Counted from the stretch's first letter, positions 1-12,029 are shown. The stretch: DNA of 64,000 bases from Mercenaria mercenaria (GCF_021730395.1 NC_069367.1:5206501-5270500), one strand, 5' to 3'. The notes: generated from the sequence alone by a model not told the origin. Program-made: numbers and translations.

Positions 1-60
1 CCTATGTTCTTCGTGACGAATTGATAAAAGACATTGTGTCTGAAATCATTCGTTCTTCAC

Positions 61-213
61 CTCTGATTCATGTGGGGAAGTTGGCAGTTACTTGCGGAAA
101 CCTGGTTTGTACTGGTAGAATCCAGGAAAACTGCCCGTTGTTACATAATTGAAATACTGTTGAAAAACGGCGTTAAACCCAAAACAAATAAAACAACAAA
201 CAAGCAACAACAA
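61..213 (+). mobile_element. 3' end of a non-LTR element or SINE
   Basis: The segment ends in GGCGTTAAACCCAAAAC followed by an A-rich tail with repeated AACAA units. From memory, this is the usual 3' end of abundant bivalve SINE/LINE copies. The 5' part lies at or beyond the window edge or is lost, so the class is uncertain. No coding potential is seen. Confidence 0.55.
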
Positions 214-1189
214 GATAATGTCTTGTTGAGAAAGAATTAGGTATATCGTACTTAAAATCAAAGAATAAAATATTACTTTCGGATAGCTCGAGCCAGATGT
301 AATTAGCAGAGTCTGCATCGATGTTCTTCATATCATCTTTGAACGGAGCAGCACGAGTGGGCATATTTCATTCAGGTTAAGATAAGCTGTACCTCATCAT
401 AGCAGTCATTAATCTTGTCTCGCTGTTTATAATTTTATTTTCCTTTAACTACTTTGAATTGTAGCAAGTTATTTTTACCCGAAGAAACCCTATACTGATG
501 TTTAAGATTGCAAACTCCAATTACTACCAAATTATCTAAATACGCCATTTATCTTTTGTTGGATGACTACCAACAGTATTAAAATGTCAAAGTATCTGAT
601 GGAAATTTGAAAAATGGAGGCTGATTCAAATCTCCATTTCACACTTTACGAATTTTCATAATACCAACTTTGTTAATTTGAAAAGAAACTTGTATAATGA
701 AGAGCGGCCCCATGTGTAATGCTTTTAACATTTCATAAAAGGCAAAGAAAAAGATATTATCGCTCTTAATTTGAAGCTATCATACCTCGGTTTCAAGTTC
801 ACTACCATCTAGGGTTTATAATAATACGACGGTATCATCATTTTAATGCAGCAATTACGCGATAAATCTCAATAAAACATGGGAAGTATTAAAACTGAAA
901 CCGCGCTGTTCGATGGCATGGAACAATATATTATATTATTTTACTGATATGTACTGTCATTTGCCAGCGAAAAATCTTAAATCTGCATTTTTGTCACATT
1001 AATGGCATTTCAATGTTGAAAGTTAAGGAAAATCCGTACGCAGTGTACTTTTAGTTGTGAAACTGTAAAAATGTGTCCAATACATACATGCAGCTTCAAT
1101 CATGGAGATATTTGCAGTCCACGTTTGTCCAGCGTCTTCATGGTCTTGAATAAACAATAAAATCATTAAAAAGATCCTTTTAAGCATAG
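214..1189. other. Intergenic, nothing recognised
   Basis: AT-rich spacer. The only open frames are short, lack protein-like features and overlap on both strands. I see no RNA gene or clear repeat here. Confidence 0.5.
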
Positions 1190-1300
1190 AATGCAACCAA
1201 GCAAAATAATAGCAGACCCGGTCTGACTGAGTCTGTTCATGAGAGGTAATGGAAGATACAACACCTCTCACGTCCCCTAGCACCGGCTTAAAGCAAATAT
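1190..1300 (+). repeat. Dispersed repeat family R1, partial copy
   Basis: Carries the family signature TCTGTTCATGAGAGGTAATG, then a CACGTCCCCTAGCACCGGCTT block about 30 bases later. The same two blocks recur at 1781, 2058, 3780, 22670, 24560 (second block only) and 26280 on this strand, and near 8060 and 49330 on the other strand. No terminal repeats are obvious, so the class is unknown. Confidence 0.55.
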
Positions 1301-1780
1301 CCGGATTCATTTTTTTTTACATTTTGTCGTAAAAACTGCTGGCATTGATTACGTTTGTTTGATATGAGAGCGTCATAATGACGTTGCACCGCTTTAGTGG
1401 TAGTGACGTTGCCTTAGAAACGATAAACACAAAATTTAATAATGTTCATGTCACGAAGTCTGTTATTTACGTTTTCACATTTAAGATGTTTCTTGGAAGA
1501 CCTAGATCCTTTGCTCTAATTTGTCGCTTCTTTACAACCAATTTTTCTGTTAGAACACATATATTTAACTGTTTTAAAACAGGGTATTACTATCACCAAT
1601 GTATTTAGTGCTGGTAATTGTTTCGAAGATATTGCTACATATCATGCTGATGATACGGCTAGCGGAGTTCCCGCTCGTGTCACTTGTAAAATCTTTGCTT
1701 GGGTTGGACTCAATGACCCACATGACTCTTGATCCATGCACTCATACTATCGAGATCATCGTGATGTCTCGGCATATTAG

Positions 1781-1995
1781 AATAAAATCTGGAAAGTAGA
1801 TCCCTCGGAAGCACCGAGAACAAAGCAAACAGTGAAAATTGCAGACTCGGTTTTATTGAGTCTGTTCATGAGCAGTAATAGAAAATGCAACACTGCCCAC
1901 GCCCCCTAGCATCGGCTTAAGCAGAATTCAATCTTCAAATCTAAATGAGTGGAAATCAATGATCCCGAAGGACCAGAAAATATAACAACACTGAG
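1781..1995 (+). repeat. R1 copy, first of a 215-bp direct repeat
   Basis: Colinear with 2058-2272 at a constant offset of 277 bases with only about three base differences by eye. This is a very recent direct duplication. It contains both R1 signature blocks and a trailing AGAAAATATAACAACACTGAG motif. Confidence 0.8.
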
Positions 1996-2057
1996 ATGAA
2001 GTCGGGGCGACGTTTTACGGCCGCCACACAGCACTTAACACCCGCTGTTGTGAAGTA
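1996..2057. repeat. Spacer between R1 direct repeats
   Basis: Contains TTTTACGGCCGCCACAC, a motif that recurs next to other R1 copies (24405, 24690, 36085). It is therefore probably part of the full-length R1 element rather than unrelated DNA. Confidence 0.45.
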
Positions 2058-2272
2058 AATAAAATCTGGAAAGTAGATCCCTCGGAAGCACCGAGAACAA
2101 AGCAAACAGTGAAAATTGCAGACTCGGTTTTATTGAGTCTGTTCATGAGCAGTAATGGAAAATGCAACACTGACCACGCCCCCTAGCACCGGCTTAAGCA
2201 GAATTCAATCTTCAAATCTAAATGAGTGGAAATCAATGATCCCGAAGGACCAGAAAATATAACAACACTGAG
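2058..2272 (+). repeat. R1 copy, second of a 215-bp direct repeat
   Basis: Near-identical partner of 1781-1995, starting with AATAAAATCTGGAAAGTAG and ending in ACAACACTGAG. The pair could be a tandem duplication of an R1 element that includes the 62-base spacer. Confidence 0.8.
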
Positions 2273-3640
2273 GACTATACGACTGTATCATCAGCAAACA
2301 ACCCCACTTTAGACTTTGTTTGCTTGGATGAATCATTTATAAAATGTTTAAAAAAAATGGATTATTGGCCAAAGGACAGACCCCTTGGGTACTCGTAATG
2401 TGACCAGGCCTGTGTAAAATGTCTTCCCAAAATCACGCTCTGCATCCGATTGCTTAGAAATGCCTTTATGAAGGTTATTGTTTATCCTATGATTTCATAT
2501 TAGTAGAGTTTGAGGCGTTAAATTTGATGACTTACCTTGGCCCAATGTGTGTCGTTCATGAACAACTTCCGATGGTGTCCTCAACAAACATGAATCTCTG
2601 AGTCTGTCTCTTCCAAACACTTGGATCTGAAACATGTTAATCATCAAGTATAATGTGTCTATGCCAGAAACGTTATTGGAAGAAAGGATATCTCCCAATA
2701 CGTGACGTTAGAGATATTGGCCGGTAATTGACGGTCTAGCTTTTATAACCGTTTAAGGACCCTGTCTGTGTCAAATAATTGCTGGAATACTTCTGTTTTA
2801 GCCGGGGTATGTATCCCTGTCAGCTGATGCAGAGCAAATAGTTATAGTATGTCTGGCCCACGCAAAAGTTTCAGATCCCATACCTAGCAATGACCAGACA
2901 CGTCTGCCCGAGTTCTTCAGGTTACGGGCACTGTTCTGTGGGAGGTGGTGGGTGTGTGTGTGGGGGGGGGGGGGGGGGTGCAGCTGCATAACTTTATCGG
3001 TAAAGTCCTGCATTGCTATTTGAATAAACACACATCTAAATTGCTCTATATAGTAATGGAACAGAGTCAATTGATATGCATTAAACCATGCTGCCTATAT
3101 AATAATTGTCTGCTTGCTTTCTTCAGTTTCGTACCCGCCATGTGTTTTTGTTTGTTACTGGTTGTCATTACGTTTTGTTTACTGGGTGTGATGCATGAGC
3201 ACAAAAATTCAGACAGCTGCGTCTTTCCCCGTTACTCGTGTAAGTGACATAGTTATTTATATGTTGAAGGGTTGTCGGTCGGCGATAAAAATATATCAGA
3301 TATTAGTCGACATTGTGAAAGCGATCTATATCACTGGCAAAGGCATAAAATGCTACAGGTTTTGCTTGAAATTAACATAAAAGCAGTGACACATTAGATT
3401 TTATTTTAAATGCTTATTTCAGCCGTAAACTCTGTAACAGATTTTTTTGTGAATAAACCATACTGATTTTGATCTGCAATATGTTTTGCTAAAATCCATG
3501 AATGCGATTTGACATTAATAAGAAAGCCCCACATCCGTTTGCATAATAACGTTTTCAAAAAACATATATGAAAAAAGCAATAAATATTTGTTACTTAGTA
3601 GATATATCAGTATGCAATACAATGATCTTAATAACGCAGT
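2273..3640. other. Intergenic, with a poly-G run
   Basis: No convincing gene. A GT-rich stretch at 2945-2980 contains a homopolymer run of about 18 G at 2961-2978, next to GGTGGTGGGTG repeats. Short frames on both strands over this region are composition artefacts. Confidence 0.5.
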
Positions 3641-3740
3641 CACGAACAACAGTATCTACAACAACAGTGTCCCCAACAACGTTGTCGCTAACAAGTGTCC
3701 TCAACAGCAGTTTCCTCAACAGTTGTTGTCTTTAACAAAA
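3641..3740 (+). repeat. Minisatellite, left part (ACAACAGTGTCC-type units)
   Basis: About six imperfect units of 15-18 bases built around (C)AACAACAGTGTCCCC. The same unit type resumes at 4010-4110, so one array appears to be split by about 270 bases that include an R1 copy. Confidence 0.65.
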
Positions 3741-3779
3741 TAGAAAACATGGAAACTCCACAGGTCGCTCAACACGACA

Positions 3780-3895
3780 AAAATGAAAATGTTGCAGGCT
3801 CGGTTTGATTGAGACTGTTCATGGACGGTAGTGGAAATGCATGCTGCCGTCAACGCCCTCTAGCCCCTGGTTGAGCAGAACTCACCATTTACACA
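3780..3895 (+). repeat. R1 copy inside a split minisatellite
   Basis: Diverged copy with GACTGTTCATGGACGGTAGTGG and ACGCCCTCTAGCCCCTGGTT. It lies between two halves of a GTTGTCCCC minisatellite, which suggests insertion into an existing array. Confidence 0.6.
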
Positions 3896-4009
3896 TGCTA
3901 CAAGTACAAAAATAATTTACAGACATCCGCAGATGTGTTCATACGGCGGTGCACATGGAAACCTTCGATGGTACACTTGCATGTTATGTTATGAAAAGCG
4001 GCGCATGAT

Positions 4010-4110
4010 ACTGTCCCCAGCCGACAGTGTCCCCGACAACGTTGTCCCAATAACGTTGTCGCCAACAATGTTGTCCCCAACAATAGTATCCTCAGCAGTT
4101 GTCGTCCCCA
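4010..4110 (+). repeat. Minisatellite, right part (GTTGTCCCCAACA units)
   Basis: About six units of 15-18 bases of the type GTTGTCCCCAACAAC, closely like 3641-3740. The open frame through it is a product of the repeat. Confidence 0.65.
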
Positions 4111-4900
4111 AACATTTTCACCAATAATATAATATATATCTTTTGATAACTAGGAGTATTTCAAAGAGCCGTTACTATTCTGTTTCATTATAATATAAAT
4201 ATATTAAATACATTTTCCGATATTGATTAAAAGTTCGAATACTGGATAAGTACATTGCAATTAAGTTAAATGAATAACTTTCCCGTGATATATCCAATAG
4301 AGCTAAACATACGGATAGTAATTACTATAAATTGGTAATAATAATATAACATTTTACGCTATGATGGTTTTACCCAAATAATAAAATTATAAAATGTTTA
4401 TTGAATGCTTTGTCGCATTAATGTTACGGCTTTATTACATATAATTGAGACCTTATTGGAATATCTTAATTTGAACGTTCACGTCTGTCTGGTTATATAT
4501 CCATTTATTGTATATAGGTAGTGAGCTGTATCCAGGGATAGACCATTTTTTGTTATTCTCAAAGCCACAATGGTTAAGGAATTTAGAACATTTCAGAAGT
4601 TGGTATTTACTGAAAACTGCAATTTTGTTTGGGTATAGACTGTCAAAACGTCGCTTTGAAGAAAGAAAAATCAACATTAAAGCAATAGTCGTGTTTTTTG
4701 ATACAGTATTAAGTCAAAAGGGGCTTGAAGAATCGATTTTTACGTCTGAAAACAAAGTCTGTACTAAAGAACAAAAACTCACCCCAACATTCCTTCAGGT
4801 GAGCTTATTAACTCAGTCACAATATCACAGCTTTTCAACACACTAATAATAAATTAAGCATATTTAAAACTGGCCTTTTTTTAAACTGGCTGTTTTTCAA
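4111..4900. other. Intergenic, no supported gene
   Basis: AT-rich. A 112-codon frame (4508-4846 +) and a 74-codon frame on the other strand overlap fully. Neither has a recognisable domain, so neither is called. Confidence 0.4.
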
Positions 4901-5003
4901 TGATCAGCTATTATTGCGTCACTTTTAGTTATGAAAGTAGCTCTGTATGCAAACTTAATTTATATATTTTGTAAAGTGAAAGGCAACAGATGAAAATTGT
5001 ATA

Positions 5004-5209
5004 CTGTAAAATCATTTAATTTCGTGGGCATGAAATTTCGTGGTTTTGGTCAAAACGGCAATTTCGTGGGGATATGAATTCATGGATTTCAACTTTTGAA
5101 CATAAAATGAATGGGAATTTTACTTGTTCGTTGGGATTAAATTTCGTGGATTGACTCAACCACGAAATCCACGAAAATTGGTCCCCCGCGAATATTAATG
5201 ATTTCACAG
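5004..5209. mobile_element. MITE with TA target duplication (206 bp)
   Basis: The ends are CTGTAAAATCATT and AATGATTTCACAG, imperfect inverted repeats flanked on both sides by TA (5002-5003 and 5210-5211). The duplicated DNA at 6430-6560 holds the same flanks joined directly as GTATACATTTG, which is the unfilled site. This gives direct evidence of the element's limits and its TA duplication, as used by Tc1/mariner-type transposases. The interior is rich in TTTCGTGG repeats and has no gene. Confidence 0.9.
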
Positions 5210-5254
5210 TACATTTGAAGTAAATATCAAAAGATGAAATATTTTAATAGCGAG

Positions 5255-5779
5255 CTCGAGAATCGAGCTTTACGGTAACGCAAGTATACTTCCACACTTG
5301 GTGATGGATTTGAAAAGTTTCGTCGGAAGTTCTTAAAAAGCGCACCCTAACGGATAGGTGCTCACAGGAAGTACTTCTTTCCGGAGTGAATACAGAACTT
5401 CATTCAATTGCTAAAAAATATGCATCACTCAACAATAATGAAAGAATGCTTTCCAGTTGTTTGAAAAAAATATTATTATATTCATTTAAAAGATCAAGCA
5501 TCGGCCAGAAAATGGGAAAAATGTCATTAATAAGCAGAAAGAAACGGGAACGCGGTAATGACGTCACCGTGACACCGGCTTCCATAATTTTTGCAACGTA
5601 TGATATTCACTGTTACAGGTATGGTGACACTAAATGTAGACTTTTTCAGTGAATAGGTTCTCCTGAATTCTTGTGAGTAGGGAATAGTTTCTTTGTGACA
5701 AACAAATGATGCATAATATTTTTAGCTAAATCTGATTTCTTTGAGCTCGCTTTGAGGCTTTGCCTTATTTCACATTAGC
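5255..5779 (+). repeat. Tandem duplication, unit 1 (about 0.53 kb)
   Basis: Starts CTCGAGAATCGAGCTTTACGG and matches unit 2 at an initial offset of 554 bases, with few substitutions and a few small indels. Both units hold GACGTCACCGTGACACCGGC, a CRE-like palindrome. No gene is seen in either. Confidence 0.85.
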
Positions 5780-5808
5780 GAGCTCGAAGAGCAGGCCCAA
5801 AGGGCCTG

Positions 5809-6316
5809 CTCGAGAATCGAGCTTTACGGTAACGCAAGTATACTTCCACACTTGGTGATGGATTTGAAAAGTTTCGTCGGAAGTTCTTAAAAAGCGCACC
5901 CTAACGGATAGGTGCTCACAGGAAGTACTTCTTTCCGGAGCGAATACAGAACTTCATTAAATTGCTAAAAAATATTCATCACTCAACAATAATGAAAGAA
6001 TGCTTTCCAGTTGTTTGAAAAAAATATTATTTTCATTTAAAAGATCAAGCATCGGCCAGAAAATGGGAAAAATGTCATTAATAGGAATGCGGTAATGACG
6101 TCACCGTGACACCGGCTTCCCATAATTTTTGCAACGTATGATATTCACTGTTACAGGTATGGTGACACTAGATGTAGACTTTTTCAAGTGAATAGGTTCT
6201 CCTGAATTCTTGTGAGTAGGGAATAGTTTCTTTGTGACAAATAAATGATGCATAATATTTTTAGCTAAATCCGATTTCTTTGAGCTCGCTTTGAGGCTTT
6301 GCCTTATTTCATATTA
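5809..6316 (+). repeat. Tandem duplication, unit 2
   Basis: Near-identical to 5255-5779. A GC-rich hairpin, GAGCAGGCCC/GGGCCTGCTC, sits at the join (5788-5812). The longer surroundings (about 4905-5250 and 6430-6560) are also duplicated, so this is a nested duplication. Confidence 0.85.
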
Positions 6317-6560
6317 ATTAAAACCAAATTTAAGGGGTGACGTAATCCCGTTTAGAGTTGACGTCACACTTAATTAATGTTAAATGCATATGTTACTATT
6401 AACATTAAAAAAAATACTGGCTGTTTTTTTTTAATGCGTGACATTTTATTATGAACGTAGCTCTGTATGCAAACTTAATTTATATATTTTGTAAAGTGAA
6501 AGGCAACAGATGAAAATTGTATACATTTGAAGTAAATATCAAAAGATAAAATATTTTAGT

Positions 6561-8059
6561 GAAAGATGCTCATTGGATATCTTTAATAAAGTTCGAAGTC
6601 ATCACAAGGGAACATCTGGTTTTGAGAAGAAAGCAGATAAAAATCCACCCGGAAAACCCACGTTCGGAGAAAAGCAGGTTCACCAAACCTCCGCCTGTCA
6701 ATCAGTGCTTGTACGTGCATATAACTAACAAACACTAAATTATACACAGTAAAACACGAAGTAGCACACACAGAACGATGATGAAACGAACAAATAAAGG
6801 AAACACAGTGGTGCACCGCCGGCAATACTATACTGGGGAGTTTAAACCCGTTTATAGTGAGTTAAGGTCATGAAACATGCTAGATATGGTTTTGATTTAA
6901 ATAGCTTAAGCCCTTAAACATATAAATTAAGTTGTGTATTCATATTCTTAGTTTGTTGTAATGCATGTTACTGCCCATGACCTCTAGGGTTGAACAGAAC
7001 CTTGGCCTCTTCACATTTTAAACATGGCGCATGTACTTCACACCCAAATATTTATCATCTAAACCGCGATTTATCTCGAAAATGATAATGAAATGGCATA
7101 AAAAATGAAACACACTTTCTAAAACATGTATACAAATACAATGGCTACGTTTCAATTCAGGTTCTGTAAAACATATATTGATATCAATACAAGAGAAAAT
7201 AAGATGTTAACCTTTAAATACCGGTGCAATATTTATAGATATAGTTCAAATAATATTACTAATATCACAAAAAAACCTACAACCCACGATACATAAATTA
7301 TAGCGAACAAATTAGGGATATTTGTTATTATCGGAAATCATCAAAACAGTATGAGTGTTTTTGAGTATCTTTCAATAACATTAAACATTAATATTTGTGT
7401 ATAATGTGATTTATCGTAGCTTTGATATAACCATTAAGATATAATTAAAGTCAATAACAATTTATGGCTTTCAAATCAGCTTTTCCTTTTTCACGGAGAA
7501 GTATTTGCAATAAATGATTAAGATAACTTATCATTGCGTATCCTTAAGGTTATAAGTAACCTCACAAGACGAGGCTAGCCAACACGCTCCATTTCCCCTA
7601 TCTTTTTTTTAAACTTATATTATTGCATACATTAAAGTCCAGTCAGTTCAAGTTACTACATAATTAAATTTAATATTTATTTAAGGTAAGTATTTTACAA
7701 CATGTTGAGGCTCTTAAGTAAACTTTAAGACGTCCAACGAAATAATATGACAAGTTACTGTAAAATCGGAAATTTGGCGAGTGATTTATTTTCGCCATAC
7801 TCGCAATTCGTCCATTTTCTCGAAAATGTGTTGTTGTTTTCCTATATGTTGCCAACAAGTTGCCCATATGTCGCGGATATTCATTGCCTCTCAGCAGACT
7901 GTCAAAGCGGGACTGCTATTAAATGTCATAGTTATGTTCTATGCTCCCAACGACCCTTTTACATATTTCATCATTATAACAAGAGCACATTAAGTACAAT
8001 GTTGTGGCTGTAACAAATCTCCCCTTAGGGATCACGGAATCCATTCAGTTATGCTATGA
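6561..8059. other. Intergenic, nothing recognised
   Basis: AT-rich spacer with only short frames and no recognisable repeat with clear ends. GCCAACACGCTCCATTTCCCC near 7577 is not a known motif to me. Confidence 0.45.
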
Positions 8060-8115
8060 TAACCAGGAGGTGTCAGTTGTGTTGCACATTTCATTACCTC
8101 TCATGAAAAATCTAC
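8060..8115 (-). repeat. R1 fragment, reverse strand
   Basis: Read on the minus strand it contains CATGAGAGGTAATGAAATGT followed by GCAACAC, the core of family R1. Only the core is recognisable. Confidence 0.5.
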
Positions 8116-8149
8116 GAGGTATTGGACATCGTCACTTGATCGTTGGCGT

Positions 8150-8760
8150 CGGTGTTGGTTAAGATTATTGTTTAGGTTTACTGTTTCTTATAAATTACGA
8201 GTTATAGGATTGAAACTTTGCGAACTTTTTGTATCGTCATTAGAAGAGTAACAAGCCAAGAGTCACTACTTTCACTTGTATTTTCCTTTTATTCTTCGAA
8301 AATTGAAATTTCTTGGTTAAGGTCTATTTTTCTGAATACTAAGAGAGTTATAGCTTTGAAACTTTAAAAACTTGTTTATCATCATCAAGTATTAAAGTAT
8401 GTTGACATAAAACCATAACTCTGATATGCATTTTGTCTTTAGCAAATGTTCCTTTATGTATTTTGAAAGGAAAAGGTATTTCTTGGTTTAATTTGTCTTT
8501 AGGTCCACTTTTCAAAATAACTTTGTGAGCTTTGGCTTAGAAACATTGACTACTTGTTTAACATCATCAGGTAAATATGTTGGCTAAGAGCCATAACTCT
8601 GATATGCATTTTATTAGAATTATGACTCTTTTTGTACTTGAAATTGGAATTTCTTGGTTCAAGTTTTTGTTAAAGTCCAATTTGAATACTATAAAAGCAA
8701 TAACTTTGAAACTTTAAAACCGTTTATCATTATTAGATGAGTATGTAGGTCGAAACCATG
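8150..8760 (+). repeat. Degenerate satellite-like array S1, left part
   Basis: About three to four units of roughly 180-190 bases. Each carries a TTGAAATTTCTTGGTT-type block, a GAAACTTTAAAA block and CATAACTCTGATATGCATTTT. The same unit resumes at about 9895, so the array is interrupted by a SINE and a second array. Repeats of this kind are common in bivalve genomes. Confidence 0.75.
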
Positions 8761-8767
8761 GCTCGAG

Positions 8768-9000
8768 GGCCTCCATGGCCGAGTGGATAAGGTCTCTGAC
8801 TTTAAATCACTTGCCCCTCACCGATGTGGGTCCGAGCTTCACTCGGGGCGTTGAATTCTTCATGCGCGGAAGACACCCGCCTGGCTTACCGAAGGTCGGT
8901 GGTTCTACCCAGGTGCCCGCCTGTGATGAAATAATTTACGGAAGGGCATCTGGGGTCTTCCTCCACCATTAGCTATTAGTGACAAATATCCCCGAAGTGT
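8768..9000 (+). mobile_element. tRNA-derived SINE, copy 1
   Basis: Starts GGCCTCCATGGCCGAGTGG, a tRNA-like head with an A box of the TGGCCGAGTGG kind found in class II tRNAs (Leu/Ser). It continues with GGGCGTTGAATTCTTCATG and a body shared with copies at 29851 and 46670. It sits inside array S1. The 3' limit is approximate. Confidence 0.85.
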
Positions 9001-9039
9001 ACCCAAGCACAATGCTACAGTTGTCTGCGCAAAAATTGC

Positions 9040-9800
9040 CAGAATAGTTTAGGCATGAATGATTTTGTAACCAGACAAAAAAATGGTCTCCAAAGGTAAA
9101 GTTTACCTTGGAGCTAAGGGTCTTAGTCCTGCGCGTGACACATCGACTCATCACAGGAAACACTTGTGCCAAGTAATTTTAAAATCCCTTGATGAATGGC
9201 AGAGTGATTGACTGGACAAGAAACAGACCCATTTAACCTTTAACTTCTAAGTGTGATAATGACCTTGGAGCTAGGAACTGGAACTTGCGCATGTCAGTCA
9301 TTTCAATATAGGGAACATTTATGCAAAGTAATTTTAAAATCCCATCACCGATGGCAGAGTTATGGACCGGACAAGAAACAGAACCTGTTAACCTTTAACC
9401 TCTAAGTGTGACCTTGACCTTAGTGCTAGGGGCCTGGGTCTTTCGCATGACACATTGTCTCATTATTGGGAACACTTATGCCAAGTAATTTTAAAATTCC
9501 TTGATGAAGGGTAGAGTTATGAACTGGACACCTGTTAACATTTGACTAAGAGCTCTGGGTCTTAGGCGTAACACATTGTCTCATTATGGTAAACATTTAT
9601 GCCAAGATATTTCAAAATCCCTTCATGGATGGCAGAGTTATGGACCGGACACGAAAAAGATCCTGTTAACCTTTGGCCTCTGTGACCTTGACCTTGGGGC
9701 TAGGGGTCTGGGTCTTGCTCATGACACATCGTCTTATTATGGTGAACATTTGTGCCAAGTTATTTTAAAATCCCTTTATGGATGACAGAGTTTCAGCCCA
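9040..9800 (+). repeat. Tandem array S2, about five units of ~155 bases
   Basis: Each unit contains GTGCCAAGTAATTTTAAAATCCC, GGCAGAGTTATGGACCGGAC, GTTAACCTTT and GACCTTGACCTT. Units vary in length through indels. It is followed by a short GGACGGACGCACG microsatellite (9817-9870). This array type is widespread in bivalve sequence from memory; frames read through it are repeat artefacts. Confidence 0.85.
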
Positions 9801-9894
9801 AACAAGAATTTACACGGACGGACGCACGCACGCACGTACGCAAGCATGGACTTACGGACGGACGGACAGTGCGATTTTACTATGCCTGCCTTCA

Positions 9895-10135
9895 GGGACA
9901 TAAAAACATAGCTCTGATATGCATTTTGTCAGAATTATATCTCTTTCTACAGTCAGAAAATTGAAATTTCTTGAATCAATATTGTTTAGTGCTTAGATTA
10001 GTAGTACGTCTAGAAATATAACTCTATTATACATGATTTTGAATTATGGCCCTTTTTAACTTAGAAATTGGTATCTGTTGGTTATTTGTTGTTTAGGCTC
10101 ACTCTTCTTGAAAACACTAGCTTTTGGAATTTTAT
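9895..10135 (+). repeat. Array S1, right part
   Basis: Resumes the 8150-8760 unit with CATAGCTCTGATATGCATTTTG and GAAATTTCTTG blocks, placing the SINE and array S2 as later interruptions. Confidence 0.7.
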
Positions 10136-11340
10136 ATATTTTTGTCATCAATATGTGTAAAAACGTTAAGAACCATATCTTGTATATTGCCTTATATATT
10201 ACGTCAAACATTAAAGACGAAAGCTGGCACCCGCAGTTTACTGAGTTGGGATGTGTAAAATACATTTGTCATACTGCAAAAAAAAATCCACAAGCCTTCA
10301 CGGTTAGCTTATTCGGTGGCCTCGTATTGACACTGTCGCGCTCTTGTGTGTCAGCAAGTTCGCGTATAACGCAATGAAGCGTCTAATAGCATCGTTCTAG
10401 AGTTGTGGGTGCTTATCAGACTGGCAGTTTGTGTGTTAGGTCTTTTCATATAAGATAACACTTGGAGCTGTTTTGTTTTCCGAATTCATCTATAGTTTCC
10501 ATTGGTTCAGTTGCCACACTGTTGTCCGTGTTTCCATTTCTTCAAAAGAATACATGCATTATGATTCTCTAGCGTAAGCTTGCTGTTTAGCAAATACTTG
10601 AGTTGCTAACTCCTAAACATAGTGAACCCGTAATGGCAATCGTCCAATTACATATTCTCCGTATGCAAGTTCGGCAATTTCCGTATCAAACTACGTTACA
10701 TCCGAAGAATGCCGAATTGCCTAACGATAAAAAGTAAATCACACGGAAATTGGCGAGAGTCATCACGAGTCCACTACCTAATGATAAAGAGTATAAGTTC
10801 AAGGACGTTTCAGACCCAGCAACGCTGTCTATTTATAAAATCGCATGTATTATTTATTATCAACACCACTATGTTAATTTACAGTTTTACAGGCAATAAC
10901 ATACATGTATATATATATATGATGATGTATTTTGCATAAGACAAAATAAAACGTATGTTCTATTCTGATCTGTCAGGAATTAAAGTTCCATATGGCTTTT
11001 AATTTTAAGCAAAAAGCATATCAAGAATCTGTCTATTTAAATGTTATGCATAATTTACATGGTTAGAAAAGCACTACTGTCAATATACTGTTAGAGCCAT
11101 AAAGAGACGCAATCAAAAACAGTACATTCAATAATATTTCCTACTACGTTAATTGATATTCAGACCTTTGGCAAAGGTATGAGGGAGCAATTATCGAAGA
11201 TAGAATTTAACAAGAAATAGACATATTTATTGTCATTACAAAAAATGTGACTGCTACTTATAAACAAAGGCATTATGAGCCTTTAAAGGCTGGTATAATA
11301 ACGTTTAAAAAAGAAGTTTAACAGAAAATATGCGTAGAAA
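10136..11340. other. Intergenic, with a possible small inverted-repeat element
   Basis: No gene. Around 10632-10770, CAATCGTCCAATT and a downstream CACACGGAAATTGGCG form a weak inverted pair resembling the stronger pair at 21898-22026, so an old MITE copy is possible. A short (TA)n tract lies near 10907-10920. Confidence 0.35.
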
Positions 11341-11354
11341 AGCGCACTGTTCCT

Positions 11355-11935
11355 GTCAGAAACACCGAAATTTGAAACTAGGTCACAAGTATAGAGTTAG
11401 CGTAAAAATGCCCAAATTTGAAACTAGGTCACAAGGGTACAGTTATTGCCAAAAACACATAATTCATATCTAGGTCCCAGAGTTACAGTTACTATTAAAA
11501 CACCGAAATTTGAAACTAGGTCACAAGAGTACAGTAATCACCAAACACGTAGTTTGAATTTAGGTCTCAGAATAAGAGTTACTGTCAAAACACTGAAATT
11601 TGAAAATAGGTCACAAAAGTACAGTAACCGCCATAAACACCGAAATTTAAAACTAGGTCACAAGAGTACAGACTGCCAAAATCACATCATTTGAATCTAG
11701 GTCTCAGAGTTACTGTCGTAAACACCAAAATTTGAAATTAGGTCATAAAAGTACAGTTATTGCCAAAACACATAACTTGAATCTAGGTCTCAGAGTTACT
11801 GTCGTAAACACCAAAATTTGAAATTAGGTCATAAAAGTACAGTTATTGCCAAAACACATAACTTGAATCTAGGTCTCAGAGTTACAGTTACTGTCAAACA
11901 CACTGAACTCTGAAACTAGATCACATAAGTACATT
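11355..11935 (+). repeat. Minisatellite of alternating ~45-base units
   Basis: Two related half-units alternate: one with ACCGAAATTTGAAACTAGG plus TCACAAGAGTACAG, the other with ACACATAATTTGAATCTAGG plus TCTCAGAGTTAC. A dimer of about 90 bases repeats about six times. An 82-codon frame through it is an artefact. Confidence 0.85.
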
Positions 11936-12029
11936 TACTTTATGAGAAATGTGCATGTTACAATTCGATCAGTTGGAAGCGATCATGTATTAAGGAACGC
12001 CACAGATGACTTAAGTTGAGATATTTCAT

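Noticed and set aside
8768-8850. tRNA-Leu/Ser gene (also at 29851 and 46670)
   Set aside because: The heads resemble tRNAs but run into a shared SINE body; one copy has a 16-base target duplication around the whole element.
9040-9800. Nuclear-receptor sites in GACCTTGACCTT motifs
   Set aside because: They are part of the S2 repeat unit, so their recurrence is explained by the array.
11355-11935. CRISPR-like array
   Set aside because: Units are contiguous and alternate without unique spacers, and the DNA is eukaryotic; this is a minisatellite.
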